DNA of 44,592 bases from Alteraurantiacibacter aquimixticola (GCF_004965515.1 NZ_SSHH01000001.1:1264444-1309035), one strand, 5' to 3'. Counted from the first letter of the stretch, positions 17,901 through 25,651 are shown. Program-made: numbers and translations. The notes: generated by a model from the letters alone, not told the origin.

Positions 17901-18224
17901 TACGATTACAAGCTGTTCGGTTCGCTCAGCTATATGTGGGATAACGGTTCGATCGGTATTCGCGGGCGCTACCTGCCTTCGATCGATCCTTCGCCATTCG
18001 CCGGGCCGGGCACGCTGGGTACCGATTCCTATGCCGAGTTCGCCCTGTTCGGCCGGTACAACATCAACGAGGCGCTGGAAGTGCGGGCCGGCATCGACAA
18101 CCTGTTCGACATCAAGCCGCGCATTGTCGGGGCGGACGCGCTCGACGCGGCGCGCGGTTCCACGATCCAGACCTACGATACGCTGGGCCGCCGCTACTAC
18201 ATGGGCGTGCGTTACCGGATGTAG
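14970..18224 (+). CDS. TonB-dependent outer-membrane receptor
   Basis: This is a 1084-residue receptor with a signal peptide ending 'PAYAQ'. The TonB-box-like and plug region starts 'ENTIVVTGSRILRRDFEANS'. Plug signatures are 'AATVNLRGIGTNRTLVLVNG', 'IENVEVITGGAAAVYGADA' and 'GVVNFILR'. A long beta barrel follows and ends 'YDTLGRRYYMGVRYRM'. Sphingomonads carry many such receptors for bulky organic or plant-derived compounds; no iron-siderophore synthesis gene is nearby, so the ligand is unknown. A strong ribosome site (GGGGAGGGAA) precedes the ATG. Cysteine pairs in the extracellular loops (for instance 'NPQTCTSGIG' and 'EDCLNY') may form disulfides. Flanking genes on both sides encode related DUF8021-like secreted proteins, which suggests a shared substrate. 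Confidence 0.95.
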   Translation: MTMGNKARLGIGTATCAIALVLASQPAYAQDSDLDEVVEQENTIVVTGSRILRRDFEANSPIVTVDQSTIENRSAVGIEDTLNELPQFVPAGSDAIASSAGTAFSGANAAPGAATVNLRGIGTNRTLVLVNGRRAQPVNAALLVDLNTIPTAAIENVEVITGGAAAVYGADAIAGVVNFILRDDFEGIELSAQAGITEQGDGETYQGSALVGGNFADGNGNAMIGATWSKREEALQRNRDFYTDAWADPATQAGTGGRPLTVVNVSGTNYGINYDGSLFNPDNAADSAAPYNGPLQNLAGGAGYKLNPASPSGTRSLGYIDPEGLINIPLTRWSIFGSAHYDFNDSLTFFVESRFTHSEALAQSIVGTAQNFWALTVPYDAANDDPDSPTFGANQQAFHPVSPELADALNGTGQTSWTAVRGLNFAGRLLTETTSDIFQLTAGLRGDLPVKDWSWEIYGSHGNTSVLAQQPQGAISHDNIQQILQGTVDGGAPSITIDGPYGAGWSNGAIFNPQTCTSGIGLFNADGSVPAPLPGQAEGVAISEDCLNYITLELNNITQVKQNIVEATVQGGLVDLWAGEVRFALGATYRDASLDYKPDTGNSAEQVTVNVVNQIVLPAQTFGKTDVKEAFAELLVPVLSDVPLVNQFNLELGGRVSDYKNSGSVWTFKVLGDWEVTDWFRIRGGFQRANRAPNLYEQFAPIAGSIGASRDACLNIEGFTSPFGNRPDNPNQVNVQVACEELILRDGGFDYVTLAEDPNAIAQDPADYPNIDLTRLSNLRTSLAYNINFPFSIGLTQGNPDLDSEVADTITVGAVINSPFDAPLLDRFSLSIDYYNIDLSGTIAQPTGTEIYSQCFDPQFNPAMASAPGSLSGAELLAGNPYCDLIIRYPFDLFGNRAAPESGTDRTYRAQFINKGGTKTSGIDVALNWMGDLRDMGIGADGSLSMNLQASFLLNYEESSFEGADFVDYTGTLENQSYDYKLFGSLSYMWDNGSIGIRGRYLPSIDPSPFAGPGTLGTDSYAEFALFGRYNINEALEVRAGIDNLFDIKPRIVGADALDAARGSTIQTYDTLGRRYYMGVRYRM

Positions 18225-18234
18225 GCCTTGTCCC

Positions 18235-18345
18235 GGGCGTGACCGAAGGCCTCTGAGCCTCCCCGTCCGGTGCGTCGGCGATCCGCAACTCCCTTGCGGT
18301 GTCGAAGGCGTACCGGGCACTTGAGGGGCCGAGAATGTCACGCCC
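18235..18345 (+). other. Inverted-repeat-rich intergenic element, possible structured RNA
   Basis: Immediately after the receptor stop, a 9-base pair of arms, gggcgtgac (18235-18243) and gtcacgccc (18337-18345), encloses about 93 bases. Inside are three further perfect pairings: aggc/gcct (18247-18250 with 18257-18260), ccggt/accgg (18267-18271 with 18312-18316) and the tight hairpin ccgcaa-ctccc-ttgcgg (18283-18299). These are nested and mutually compatible, giving a closed multi-branch fold. I cannot assign a known riboswitch class. It could be a regulatory leader for the downstream gene, a processed 3' end or a repeat element. Confidence is low because only single-sequence pairing is visible. 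Confidence 0.35.
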
Positions 18346-18352
18346 ATCTTGG

Positions 18353-18388
18353 CCCCGGGAATGCGGGGGTCGCGCAGCATTCCCGGGG
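18353..18388 (+). terminator. Strong stem-loop between receptor and second DUF8021-like gene
   Basis: A perfect 12-base stem, ccccgggaatgc at 18353-18364 and gcattcccgggg at 18377-18388, has a 12-base loop and is followed by 'ttcgctttt'. It lies 38 bases before the next ATG. It may end the receptor transcript or lower read-through into the next gene; the T-tract is interrupted, so activity is uncertain. Confidence 0.5.
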
Positions 18389-18426
18389 TTCGCTTTTACC
18401 GGCGACCGCCTCGGAGACCTTGCCGC

Positions 18427-19404
18427 ATGACCCACCGCAGACTCGCGCTCGCCGCCTCCTTGTTGTTTGCACTTCCGGGAGCTCCGGCGTTGTCGCAGCC
18501 GCAGGAGGTTCCGGCCTGCCAGCGCGAATGCCTGGAAGGCTGGGTGGATCGCTATCTGGCGGCGATGCGTGACGGCAATGTCGATCCGGCGCTATTCTCC
18601 GCCAATGTTCGCTTCACCGAAAATGGCGTGGAGCTGCCGCTGGGCGGTGAAGGGCTTTGGTACGGCATGAGCGGCATCGGCAGCTACAAGTTCTATGTGC
18701 CCGACATCGAAACGCAGCAGGTCGCTTTCATCGGGACGGTGAGAGAGACGATGGGTGGATCGGGGGCGTCCGGCGAGCCGGACGTGGTCGCCATTGCCCT
18801 GCGCCTGAAGATCGAGGGGGAGCGGATTATCGAGATCGAGCAGCTCGCGATCCGGCCCAGCAGCACCAACAGCTCCAACAACGATTTTCCGCCAACCGGC
18901 GAAGGCGTGGAGGCGATGGGCAGCCTGCACCCGATCTTCGCCGAAGTGATTCCCGAGGCCGAGCGCCCATCGCGAGAGGAGCTGATCCGCCAGGCGGATT
19001 ACTATTTCGAAGGCCTGCAGCGCAATGACGGGCAGGGCTATTACAACTTCACCGACGACTGCATCCGCTTCGAAAACGGGGTCGATGTGCTCGGGCCGCG
19101 TGGCGAGAGGACGGAGCGGCTGACCTGCAAGGGGCAGTTCGAGAACAATTTGCGCGGTATCGTCAGCCGGGTCCGTGACCGTCGCTTCGTGGCGGTGGAT
19201 CGCGAGCGCGGCATCGTCTTCGCTTTTGGCTTTTTCGACCATCACCAGATCAACTGGACCTGGCAATTGGCCGAGCTTTTCAAGATCGAAGATGGCGATA
19301 TCCGCCGGATCGAAGCGGTGTTCCATCGCGCGCCCTTCGGGATGAATTCGGGCTGGAGCACGCATGAGCAGGGCATGAGCGAGGAAATCCAGAGCGTGCG
19401 CTGA
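18427..19404 (+). CDS. DUF8021-like secreted protein (second of two paralogues)
   Basis: The gene encodes 325 residues with a cleavable signal peptide ('LLFALPGAPALSQ'). The mature start 'CQRECLEGWVDRYLAAM' then 'SANVRFTENGVELPL' mirrors the first paralogue at 13482 and fits DUF8021, an NTF2/cystatin-like fold. A second unit around 'RQADYYFEGLQRNDG' and 'FTDDCIRFENGVD' repeats the same pattern, so the protein looks internally duplicated. Unlike the first paralogue it lacks a lipobox and should be freely periplasmic or exported. The ATG at 18427 gives a clean signal peptide. A folded intergenic element and a stem-loop separate it from the receptor gene. Substrate and reaction are unknown; a ligand-binding or isomerase-like role would suit the fold but is speculative. 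Confidence 0.82.
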   Translation: MTHRRLALAASLLFALPGAPALSQPQEVPACQRECLEGWVDRYLAAMRDGNVDPALFSANVRFTENGVELPLGGEGLWYGMSGIGSYKFYVPDIETQQVAFIGTVRETMGGSGASGEPDVVAIALRLKIEGERIIEIEQLAIRPSSTNSSNNDFPPTGEGVEAMGSLHPIFAEVIPEAERPSREELIRQADYYFEGLQRNDGQGYYNFTDDCIRFENGVDVLGPRGERTERLTCKGQFENNLRGIVSRVRDRRFVAVDRERGIVFAFGFFDHHQINWTWQLAELFKIEDGDIRRIEAVFHRAPFGMNSGWSTHEQGMSEEIQSVR

Positions 19405-19430
19405 CGCCTGCGGGCATGGCAGGGTGCGGA

Positions 19431-20327
19431 TCAGCCCGCGCGCAGCTCTTGCGCCAGCAGCCGGAATTCCTCAGCGCGCGGTGAATTGGTGCGCCAGATC
19501 AGCGCGATCTCGCGGCTGGTGTGCTTGCCCTTCAACGGGCGCGCAACGACATTGGTGTCGTGCAGGATCCCTGCCTCGATTGCCATTTCGGGCAGCATGG
19601 TGAGGCCAAGGCCGTTATCGACCATCTGTACAAGCGTGTGCAGGCTGGTGCCGATCATCGTCGCCGAAGCGCGCATTTCCGGGCGGTTGCAGGCAGCGAG
19701 CGCGTGTTCCTTCAGGCAATGCCCGTCCTCCAGCAGCATCAGCCGCCCTTCGTCGATCATGCCTGGTGGGATCTCGGCCGGGGGATCGCGCGGGTCGTCC
19801 TTGGGGAAGGCGACATATAGTTTGTCTTCTCCGATCGTCTCGCTCTCCACCTCTCCCGTCGCGAAGGGCAGGGCGAGCAGCACGCAATCGGCGCGGCCAT
19901 GGTGGAGCGATTCCACCGCATGGTCGGATGTTTCCTCGCGCAGGAAGAGTTTGAGCTGAGGCCGTTCCTGCCTCAGGCGCGGCAGGATCCGGGGCAGAAG
20001 GAAGGGCGCGATGGTCGGGATGACGCTCATGCGCAATTCGCCCGAGAGCGGTTTTCCCGCCGCCTGGACGAGGTCGGACAATTCCTCCGCCTCGCGCAGC
20101 AGGCGATGCGCCTTGTCCACCACCTGGTTGCCCAGCGGCGTGAAGCGCACCACGCGGCGGCTGCGCTCCACCAGCGTCACGCCCAGCAGCGATTCGAGCT
20201 CGCGAATGCCGGCGGACAATGTTGATTGCGAAACGAAGCAGCTTTCCGCCGCGCGCCCGAAATGCCCATGCTCATGCAGCGCGACGAGATATTGCAGCTG
20301 CTTGATCGTGGGGAGGTAGGTGCTCAC
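19431..20327 (-). CDS. oxyR: OxyR-like LysR-family peroxide sensor/regulator
   Basis: The 298-residue LysR-family protein has an N-terminal winged helix ('HFGRAAESCFVSQSTLSAGI') and a regulatory domain. The OxyR hallmark is seen in 'LLEDGHCLKEHALAACNRP': two cysteines nine positions apart, matching the Cys199/Cys208 pair that forms a disulfide with hydrogen peroxide in E. coli. The start codon is GTG at 20327, which overlaps the rnd stop as GTGA, so it is co-transcribed downstream of rnd. No catalase or peroxiredoxin gene is in the window, so targets lie elsewhere. The identification rests on the cysteine spacing and overall OxyR-like sequence. Confidence 0.88.
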   Translation of the reverse strand: MSTYLPTIKQLQYLVALHEHGHFGRAAESCFVSQSTLSAGIRELESLLGVTLVERSRRVVRFTPLGNQVVDKAHRLLREAEELSDLVQAAGKPLSGELRMSVIPTIAPFLLPRILPRLRQERPQLKLFLREETSDHAVESLHHGRADCVLLALPFATGEVESETIGEDKLYVAFPKDDPRDPPAEIPPGMIDEGRLMLLEDGHCLKEHALAACNRPEMRASATMIGTSLHTLVQMVDNGLGLTMLPEMAIEAGILHDTNVVARPLKGKHTSREIALIWRTNSPRAEEFRLLAQELRAG

Positions 20328-21553
20328 TCCGCCGCGTCCGCCTCTTCGGCATGGACCATCGCATCGCCATTCGCCACATCGTCGATATGGGTCATCTTCA
20401 GCCGGCCCTTCTCGACCGCGAAGGCGAGCTTGCCTTCTACCAGTTCGAGCGCGTCCTTGCCGAAGACCTCATAGCGCCAGCCTTCGAGGATCTGCAGCTC
20501 GCGCACACCGGCGGCGAGGGCTTCCAGCTCGTCCGACTTGGTCAGCAGGCGCGATGCCACGTCGATCTCGCGGCTACGGATCTTGAGCAGCAGCTTGAGC
20601 AGGTCTGCCACCAATGCGCCTTCCTTGCCCAGCGGCGCGCCGCGCTTGGGCTTTTCGGGCATTTCGGACGGGTCGAGCGGTTCGGCATTCTTGAGCACGC
20701 GCATCAACCGCTTGCCGATATCGTTTTCCCGCCACGCCTGTGACAGGCCGCGTACCTTGGCGAGGTCGGCCTGCTTCTTGGGCGGATGGCTGGCGATATC
20801 GGCCAGAGTTTCGTCGCGGATGATGCGGCCGCGCGGAATATCCTTGTCCTGCGCCTCGGTCTCGCGCCAGGCGGCCAGCGCCTTCATGCGCCCGAGTACT
20901 TGCGGATTGCGCCCCGGTGCCCGGATGCGGTGCCATGCCTGGTTGATATCATTGGCGTAATTGGACGGATCGGCGAGCTTTTCCATCTCCGCATTCAGCC
21001 ACATGCCGCGATCGGTCTTGATCAGCTTGTTCAGGATCTTGGGGAATATCTTCGCGAGGTAAGTCACGTCGCCGATGGCATATTCGATCTGCCGGTCGGT
21101 CAGCGGGCGGCGGCTCCAGTCGGTAAAGCGTGCGCCCTTGTCGATCGTCTTGTTGAGCCAGCTTTCGACGAGATTGGCATAGCCGATCTGTTCGCTCTGG
21201 CTGATTGCCATCATCGCGATCTGCGTGTCGAAGATCGGGTGGGGCGTCTTGCCGGTGAGGTTGTAGACGATCTCCACGTCCTGTCCGCCCGCATGGAAGA
21301 CTTTCAGGACCTCCTCATTCTCGCACAAAAGGTCGAGCAGAGGTGCAAGGTCGATTCCGTTTGCCAGCGGATCCACCGCAGCGGCTTCCTCCTCATTGCC
21401 GATCTGGATCAGGCAGAGCAGGGGATAATAGGTGTTCTCGCGCATGAATTCGGTGTCGACGCACACGAATTCGCTTTTCGCCAGCCGCTCGCAAAGCTCG
21501 GCCAGTTCTTCGGTCTTGGTAATAAGGGGATGTATGTTCATCATCTTCGTCAT
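20324..21553 (-). CDS. rnd: Ribonuclease D
   Basis: RNase D is a 3'-5' exonuclease that trims tRNA and other stable RNA precursors. The 409-residue product has the DEDD-type exonuclease domain first: ExoI 'FVCVDTEFMRENTY', ExoII around 'VFHAGGQDVEIVYN', ExoIII 'YAIGDVTYLAKIF'. HRDC-type helical domains follow, one starting near 'RMKALAAWRETEAQDKDIPR'. I use the ATG at 21553; ATGs at 21544 and 21541 are close alternatives and give nearly the same protein. A perfect 16-base palindrome lies a few bases upstream of the start. The stop overlaps the oxyR GTG, pairing tRNA maturation and oxidative-stress control in one transcript, an arrangement seen in other sphingomonads as far as I recall. Confidence 0.93.
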   Translation of the reverse strand: MTKMMNIHPLITKTEELAELCERLAKSEFVCVDTEFMRENTYYPLLCLIQIGNEEEAAAVDPLANGIDLAPLLDLLCENEEVLKVFHAGGQDVEIVYNLTGKTPHPIFDTQIAMMAISQSEQIGYANLVESWLNKTIDKGARFTDWSRRPLTDRQIEYAIGDVTYLAKIFPKILNKLIKTDRGMWLNAEMEKLADPSNYANDINQAWHRIRAPGRNPQVLGRMKALAAWRETEAQDKDIPRGRIIRDETLADIASHPPKKQADLAKVRGLSQAWRENDIGKRLMRVLKNAEPLDPSEMPEKPKRGAPLGKEGALVADLLKLLLKIRSREIDVASRLLTKSDELEALAAGVRELQILEGWRYEVFGKDALELVEGKLAFAVEKGRLKMTHIDDVANGDAMVHAEEADAAE

Positions 21554-21560
21554 GTCTGGT

Positions 21561-21576
21561 GGGCGGTGCACCGCCC
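21561..21576. repeat. Perfect 16-base palindrome upstream of rnd
   Basis: GGGCGGTGCACCGCCC reads identically on both strands and starts eight bases before the rnd ATG (21553). On the minus-strand transcript it would be a tight GC hairpin in the 5' untranslated end, or it could be a protein-binding site. The rest of the 192-base gap (21554-21745) shows no gene. Confidence 0.6.
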
Positions 21577-21745
21577 GTCGGCTCAAAGGCCCGGGTTTTT
21601 CCCCTTCCGGCGCCATTGCACAGGCACCGCCTCCTTCCGGGGTTAGCCAAGGCCCTTAACGCGCCAGGAGGCGTGAGCCAATCACCCGGTGGCGAAAATT
21701 CCCCAATCCAGAGGGACTGTTGCTGCCAAGCCTCGCTTGAGGGAG

Positions 21746-22708
21746 CTAGCGAAACAGGAAGCCGAGCAGGCCCCCGCGACGCGGTTTCTCTTCCTTCGAT
21801 GGTGTGGGCGAGGGCTCAGGCTGGGCAATCCGGCGGCGCAAGTCGGCCCCGGTAGGCACGGGCTCGGCGGCCTTGCTGTCCCCGGCGTCCTGCGGAGCCT
21901 GTTTCTGGGCAGGAGTGGCGGGCTCCGCTTCGGGCTCGGAGGGCGGGGCAGGAGTGGGAGCCGGTGCCTCTACTTCTGCCATTGGCGGCGGTTCGACCAC
22001 ATGGCCGGCGCTTTCGTCAACCGAGACGACGGGGGCATCGAAAAAGGGAAAGTCTTCATTACTGCCAACCAGCACCGCCATGGCGCGCGGCAGGCCTTTC
22101 GCCCTGATCGCATCGCGCACTGCGAGGTGCAGAAGGACGGCCGAGGCGCAGGAGGAGAGCAGGTAAGCGTCGCCTTCCGCGCCGTCCCTGTTGCGGTTGC
22201 TGGCATTGGCGGTGACCGCTCCATAGAGCGGCGACATGCCTTCCACTTCGATCAGGTTGTCGATGTCCTCGAAACAGCCCTGCCATTCCGATCCACCGGC
22301 CAGATATCCCCTCAGCAGCGTCTCCCTGTCGGCCGAGGAAAAGGCCATTTCGGGAATGTCGGCATAGTAATTCGTCTCGATATAGGGGGCGAGATGGCCC
22401 TCGGCGTCAGGTTCGGCGCCCACATGACCGGGCCAGCTGAAATCGATCCCCAACGCGGTGATCGGCTTTCCCGCCTTGTCGAGCCATGCAAACCGCTCGG
22501 CCAGATCGTCCCAGCCCACCAGCGTGATATCGCCGGCCTGCGTTTCCAGTGCCGCCGCCACCATGGGATCGCTTTCGCCGGAGAGCTGCGACAGTTTGCG
22601 CCGGACCAGCACCAGTGCCGGATCGGGCCGTCCATTGCGCAGCATCTGCTCCACGGATTTGCGAAAATCCGCCCGCGCGTCTGCACCGTCGAACACCGCG
22701 TTCATCAC
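21746..22708 (-). CDS. Protein of unknown function with disordered proline-rich tail
   Basis: The gene encodes 320 residues. Residues 1-225 look folded, with patterns such as 'ALGIDFSWPGH', 'PYIETNYYAD' and 'YLLSSCASAVLLHLAVRDAI'. From about residue 230 the chain turns into a low-complexity Pro/Glu/Ala segment. It ends in a basic-hydrophobic tip 'KPRRGGLLGFLFR', which could touch the membrane or a partner. There is no signal peptide and no membrane helix in the folded part. I do not recognise the family. It faces away from aspS and stands alone on the minus strand. Adjacent ATGs at 22708 and 22705 are both usable. Confidence 0.75.
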   Translation of the reverse strand: MMNAVFDGADARADFRKSVEQMLRNGRPDPALVLVRRKLSQLSGESDPMVAAALETQAGDITLVGWDDLAERFAWLDKAGKPITALGIDFSWPGHVGAEPDAEGHLAPYIETNYYADIPEMAFSSADRETLLRGYLAGGSEWQGCFEDIDNLIEVEGMSPLYGAVTANASNRNRDGAEGDAYLLSSCASAVLLHLAVRDAIRAKGLPRAMAVLVGSNEDFPFFDAPVVSVDESAGHVVEPPPMAEVEAPAPTPAPPSEPEAEPATPAQKQAPQDAGDSKAAEPVPTGADLRRRIAQPEPSPTPSKEEKPRRGGLLGFLFR

Positions 22709-22848
22709 ACCCCTACCTTGCCAAAGTCTTGGACCCGTTATGCATAGTGCCTTAAAAAGAGGTTGGCCTACAAGGCACCCGCTCTGGATTTCCTGACGCG
22801 GGTCTTCTAAGGGCGCGCCTTTCCCAATTCACGGTATTTGAAGACACG

Positions 22849-24639
22849 ATGACCACCCACGCTTTCCGCACCCACACATGCGCCGCCCTCAACCAGGACA
22901 ATGTCGGCGATAGCGTTCGCCTGTCTGGCTGGATCCACCGCAAGCGCGATCATGGCGGCGTTCTGTTCGTCGATCTTCGCGATCACTACGGCATCACGCA
23001 GATCGTGGCGGACGAGGATTCGCCCGCTCTGCCGGTGCTCGATGCGCTGAAGCTGGAAAGTGTGGTCACCATCGATGGCGACGTGAAGGCGCGCGCTGCC
23101 GAGGCGGTGAACCCGAACCTGCCGACCGGCGCGATCGAGGTCTTCGCCCGCGACGTGACCGTGCAGAGCAAGGCAGAGGAACTGCCGCTCCCCGTCGCTG
23201 GTGAGCAGGATTATCCGGAGGATATCCGCCTCAAGTACCGCTTCGTGGACCTGCGCCGCGAGACGATGCACGCCAATATCATGCTGCGTTCGCAGGTGAT
23301 CTCGTCACTGCGCCGCCGCATGCAGGACCAGGGCTTCACCGAATTCCAGACCCCGATCCTGGCCGCCTCCAGCCCCGAAGGCGCGCGCGACTATATCGTG
23401 CCGAGCCGCCTGCATCCGGGCACATTCTACGCGCTTCCGCAGGCACCGCAGATGTTCAAGCAGCTGCTGATGGTCGCCGGTTTCGACCGTTATTTCCAGA
23501 TCGCACCCTGTTTCCGCGACGAAGACCTGCGCGCCGACCGGTCGCCCGAATTCTACCAGCTCGACTTCGAGATGAGCTTCGTCACGCAGGAAGACGTGTT
23601 CAACGCCATCGAGCCGGTGCTGGCCGGCGTGTTTGAGGAATTCGCGAACGGCAAGACGGTCACCCCGGCGGGCACCTTCCCGCGCATTCCCTATGCCGAG
23701 ACGATGCTGAAATACGGCACCGACAAGCCCGACCTGCGCAACCCGATCGTGATCAGCGACGTTTCGCATCACTTCGAGAAGTCGGGCTTCGGCATTTTCG
23801 AGAAGATCGTTGGTTCGGGCGGCGTCGTCCGTGCGATCCCGGCGCCGAACACGCATGAGAAGAGTCGCAAGTTCTTCGACGAGATGAATGACTGGTCGAA
23901 GCGTGAAGGCTTTGCCGGCCTCGGCTATGTCACCCGCAAGGGCGGCGAATTCGGCGGCCCGATCGCCAAGAACCACGGGCCTGAGAACATGGCCAAGCTC
24001 TATGAGGAGCTGGGGCTGGGCGAGAATGACGGCCTGTTCTTCGCCGCGGGCAAGGAAAAGGAAGCCGCCAAGCTGGCGGGCGCCGCGCGCACCCGTACCG
24101 GCGAAATCCTCGAACTGATCGAGCAGGGCTGTTTCAAGTTCTGCTGGATCGTCGATTTCCCGATGTTCGAGTATGATGAGGACCTCAAGAAGGTCGATTT
24201 CAGCCACAACCCCTTCTCCATGCCGCAGGGTGAGATGGAAGCGCTGGAAAGCCAGGACCCGCTGGAGATCAAGGCGTGGCAGTACGACATCGTCTGCAAC
24301 GGCTATGAGTTGAGCTCGGGCGCGATCCGGAACCACCGTCCGGACATCATGTACAAGGCCTTCGAGCTCGCCGGTTACACCAAGGAAGATGTCGACCGCG
24401 ACTTCTCCGGCATGATCGAGGCGTTCAAGCTGGGCGCACCGCCGCACGGCGGCTCGGCCCCTGGCATCGACCGCATTGTGATGCTGCTGGCGGATGAGCC
24501 GAATATCCGCGAGGTGATCGCCTTCCCGCTTAACCAGAAGGCGCAGGACCTGATGATGGGCGCTCCCTCCGCCGTCAGTGCGCGCCAGCTGCGCGACGTG
24601 CATATCCGCACGGTGGAACCGCCGAAGGCGCAGGGCTAG
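22849..24639 (+). CDS. aspS: Aspartyl-tRNA synthetase
   Basis: AspRS charges tRNA-Asp with aspartate. The 596-residue length is typical of the bacterial type. The N-terminal OB-fold anticodon domain shows '[29 protein letters not shown]'-like spacing (about residues 20-55). The class II core follows: motif 1 around '[18 protein letters not shown]', motif 2 '[19 protein letters not shown]' and motif 3 '[14 protein letters not shown]'. The bacterial GAD insertion lies between motifs 2 and 3. Whether it also charges tRNA-Asn (non-discriminating) cannot be read here. The leader contains a 6-base hairpin (acccgc/gcgggt, 22777-22803) whose role is unknown. Confidence 0.97.
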   Translation: MTTHAFRTHTCAALNQDNVGDSVRLSGWIHRKRDHGGVLFVDLRDHYGITQIVADEDSPALPVLDALKLESVVTIDGDVKARAAEAVNPNLPTGAIEVFARDVTVQSKAEELPLPVAGEQDYPEDIRLKYRFVDLRRETMHANIMLRSQVISSLRRRMQDQGFTEFQTPILAASSPEGARDYIVPSRLHPGTFYALPQAPQMFKQLLMVAGFDRYFQIAPCFRDEDLRADRSPEFYQLDFEMSFVTQEDVFNAIEPVLAGVFEEFANGKTVTPAGTFPRIPYAETMLKYGTDKPDLRNPIVISDVSHHFEKSGFGIFEKIVGSGGVVRAIPAPNTHEKSRKFFDEMNDWSKREGFAGLGYVTRKGGEFGGPIAKNHGPENMAKLYEELGLGENDGLFFAAGKEKEAAKLAGAARTRTGEILELIEQGCFKFCWIVDFPMFEYDEDLKKVDFSHNPFSMPQGEMEALESQDPLEIKAWQYDIVCNGYELSSGAIRNHRPDIMYKAFELAGYTKEDVDRDFSGMIEAFKLGAPPHGGSAPGIDRIVMLLADEPNIREVIAFPLNQKAQDLMMGAPSAVSARQLRDVHIRTVEPPKAQG

Positions 24640-24651
24640 GGAACGGGCAGC

Positions 24652-24672
24652 GCGCGGCTTGCAGTGCCGCGC
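24652..24672 (+). terminator. Possible aspS terminator
   Basis: A 7-base stem, gcgcggc/gccgcgc with a 7-base loop, lies 13 bases after the aspS stop and is followed by 'cgcctttcc'. The T-tract is weak, so termination is only plausible. Confidence 0.4.
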
Positions 24673-24718
24673 CGCCTTTCCTACGGTTTCTTCAGGATCA
24701 ATCCTGGGGAGACTGCAC

Positions 24719-25651
24719 GTGCTGGGGCAAGCAAGAGGCGTGGCCTTTTACGCCATGGCATCGCTGGCACTGTGGGCGACACCGGCCTCGGCGGAGACGT
24801 TGCGCATTACAGGCGTCTACCCGGCAGACAGCGATGGCGCGGCGGCACTCAACGCGATCATGGTCGACAAGTTCACCGGCATTGACGGTCCGGCGCTGTC
24901 CTCCACCGTCGCCACCCGCCTGCGTGAGGCGCAGATCGATGGGGAATCCTATTTCGCCATCCTCGTCCCGCCCTTTGCCGAGGACGCGGAAGCCGTGCTC
25001 AAAGGGCATGCCGAGCCGCGCTATTCTGAGACCGAGTACACCTCCGAACGCGAAATCTGCTGGACGGAGGACGATCGCGGCCGCTGCACCGAGCGGCGCG
25101 AGGTCGAGCTCGATTGCCTGCGAGTGACCATCCACCTGCGCCCGCAAATGCAGCTGATCGCGGCCAATGGCAACGAGCTGTGGCGGTCGGACAGTGAGAA
25201 GCAGCGGCAGATGTCGTTCTGCCCCGAATTCGACGACGCGCCCGATGCCGACCCGCATATCAGTGCCATGATCGGGGAATTCGCGCTGGAGGCGCGCCAT
25301 GCGCTGGCGCCGGTCTATCGCGACGACGATATCCGCATCATGGAGCGCCGTCGCGGCCTGTCTGGCAATGATCGCAACGCCTTTCGCGATGCCATTCGCC
25401 TGACCGGCAGTAACGAAGCGGCGGCCTGCGACGAATTCGCCAGACTGCATGCGACCAATCCTGATCACCCGGCACTCAGCTTCAATGTCGGCCTTTGTGC
25501 CGAGCAGCGCTACGACATCGACGCAGCGCAAGCGGCTTATCGCCATGCGTTGCAATTCGAGGATTCGGACGATGAGGCCGAGGCCGGACTTATCCGCCTG
25601 GACGAGCGAATGCGGGCGGACATGCAACTGGCCAATCATCACGGTCACTGA
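24719..25651 (+). CDS. Secreted tetratricopeptide-like protein of unknown function
   Basis: Starting from the GTG at 24719, which follows GGGGAG, the product has 310 residues and a signal peptide ending 'WATPASAE'. The middle part contains clustered cysteines ('REICWTEDDRGRCTERREVE', 'LDCLRV') in a beta-rich domain. The last 100 residues look like two helical TPR-type repeats ('AACDEFARLHATNPDHPALS' and 'YDIDAAQAAYRHALQF'). TPRs usually bind other proteins, so a periplasmic scaffold or assembly role is possible. A later ATG at 24754 would cut the signal peptide short. It is alone between aspS and acpP, and I do not recognise a named family. Confidence 0.75.
   Translation: MLGQARGVAFYAMASLALWATPASAETLRITGVYPADSDGAAALNAIMVDKFTGIDGPALSSTVATRLREAQIDGESYFAILVPPFAEDAEAVLKGHAEPRYSETEYTSEREICWTEDDRGRCTERREVELDCLRVTIHLRPQMQLIAANGNELWRSDSEKQRQMSFCPEFDDAPDADPHISAMIGEFALEARHALAPVYRDDDIRIMERRRGLSGNDRNAFRDAIRLTGSNEAAACDEFARLHATNPDHPALSFNVGLCAEQRYDIDAAQAAYRHALQFEDSDDEAEAGLIRLDERMRADMQLANHHGH

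Noticed and set aside
22777..22803. Hairpin in the aspS leader as a T-box or attenuator
   Set aside because: The stem is only six bases with a 15-base loop; there is no T-box sequence, which would also be unexpected in a proteobacterium, and no T-tract.
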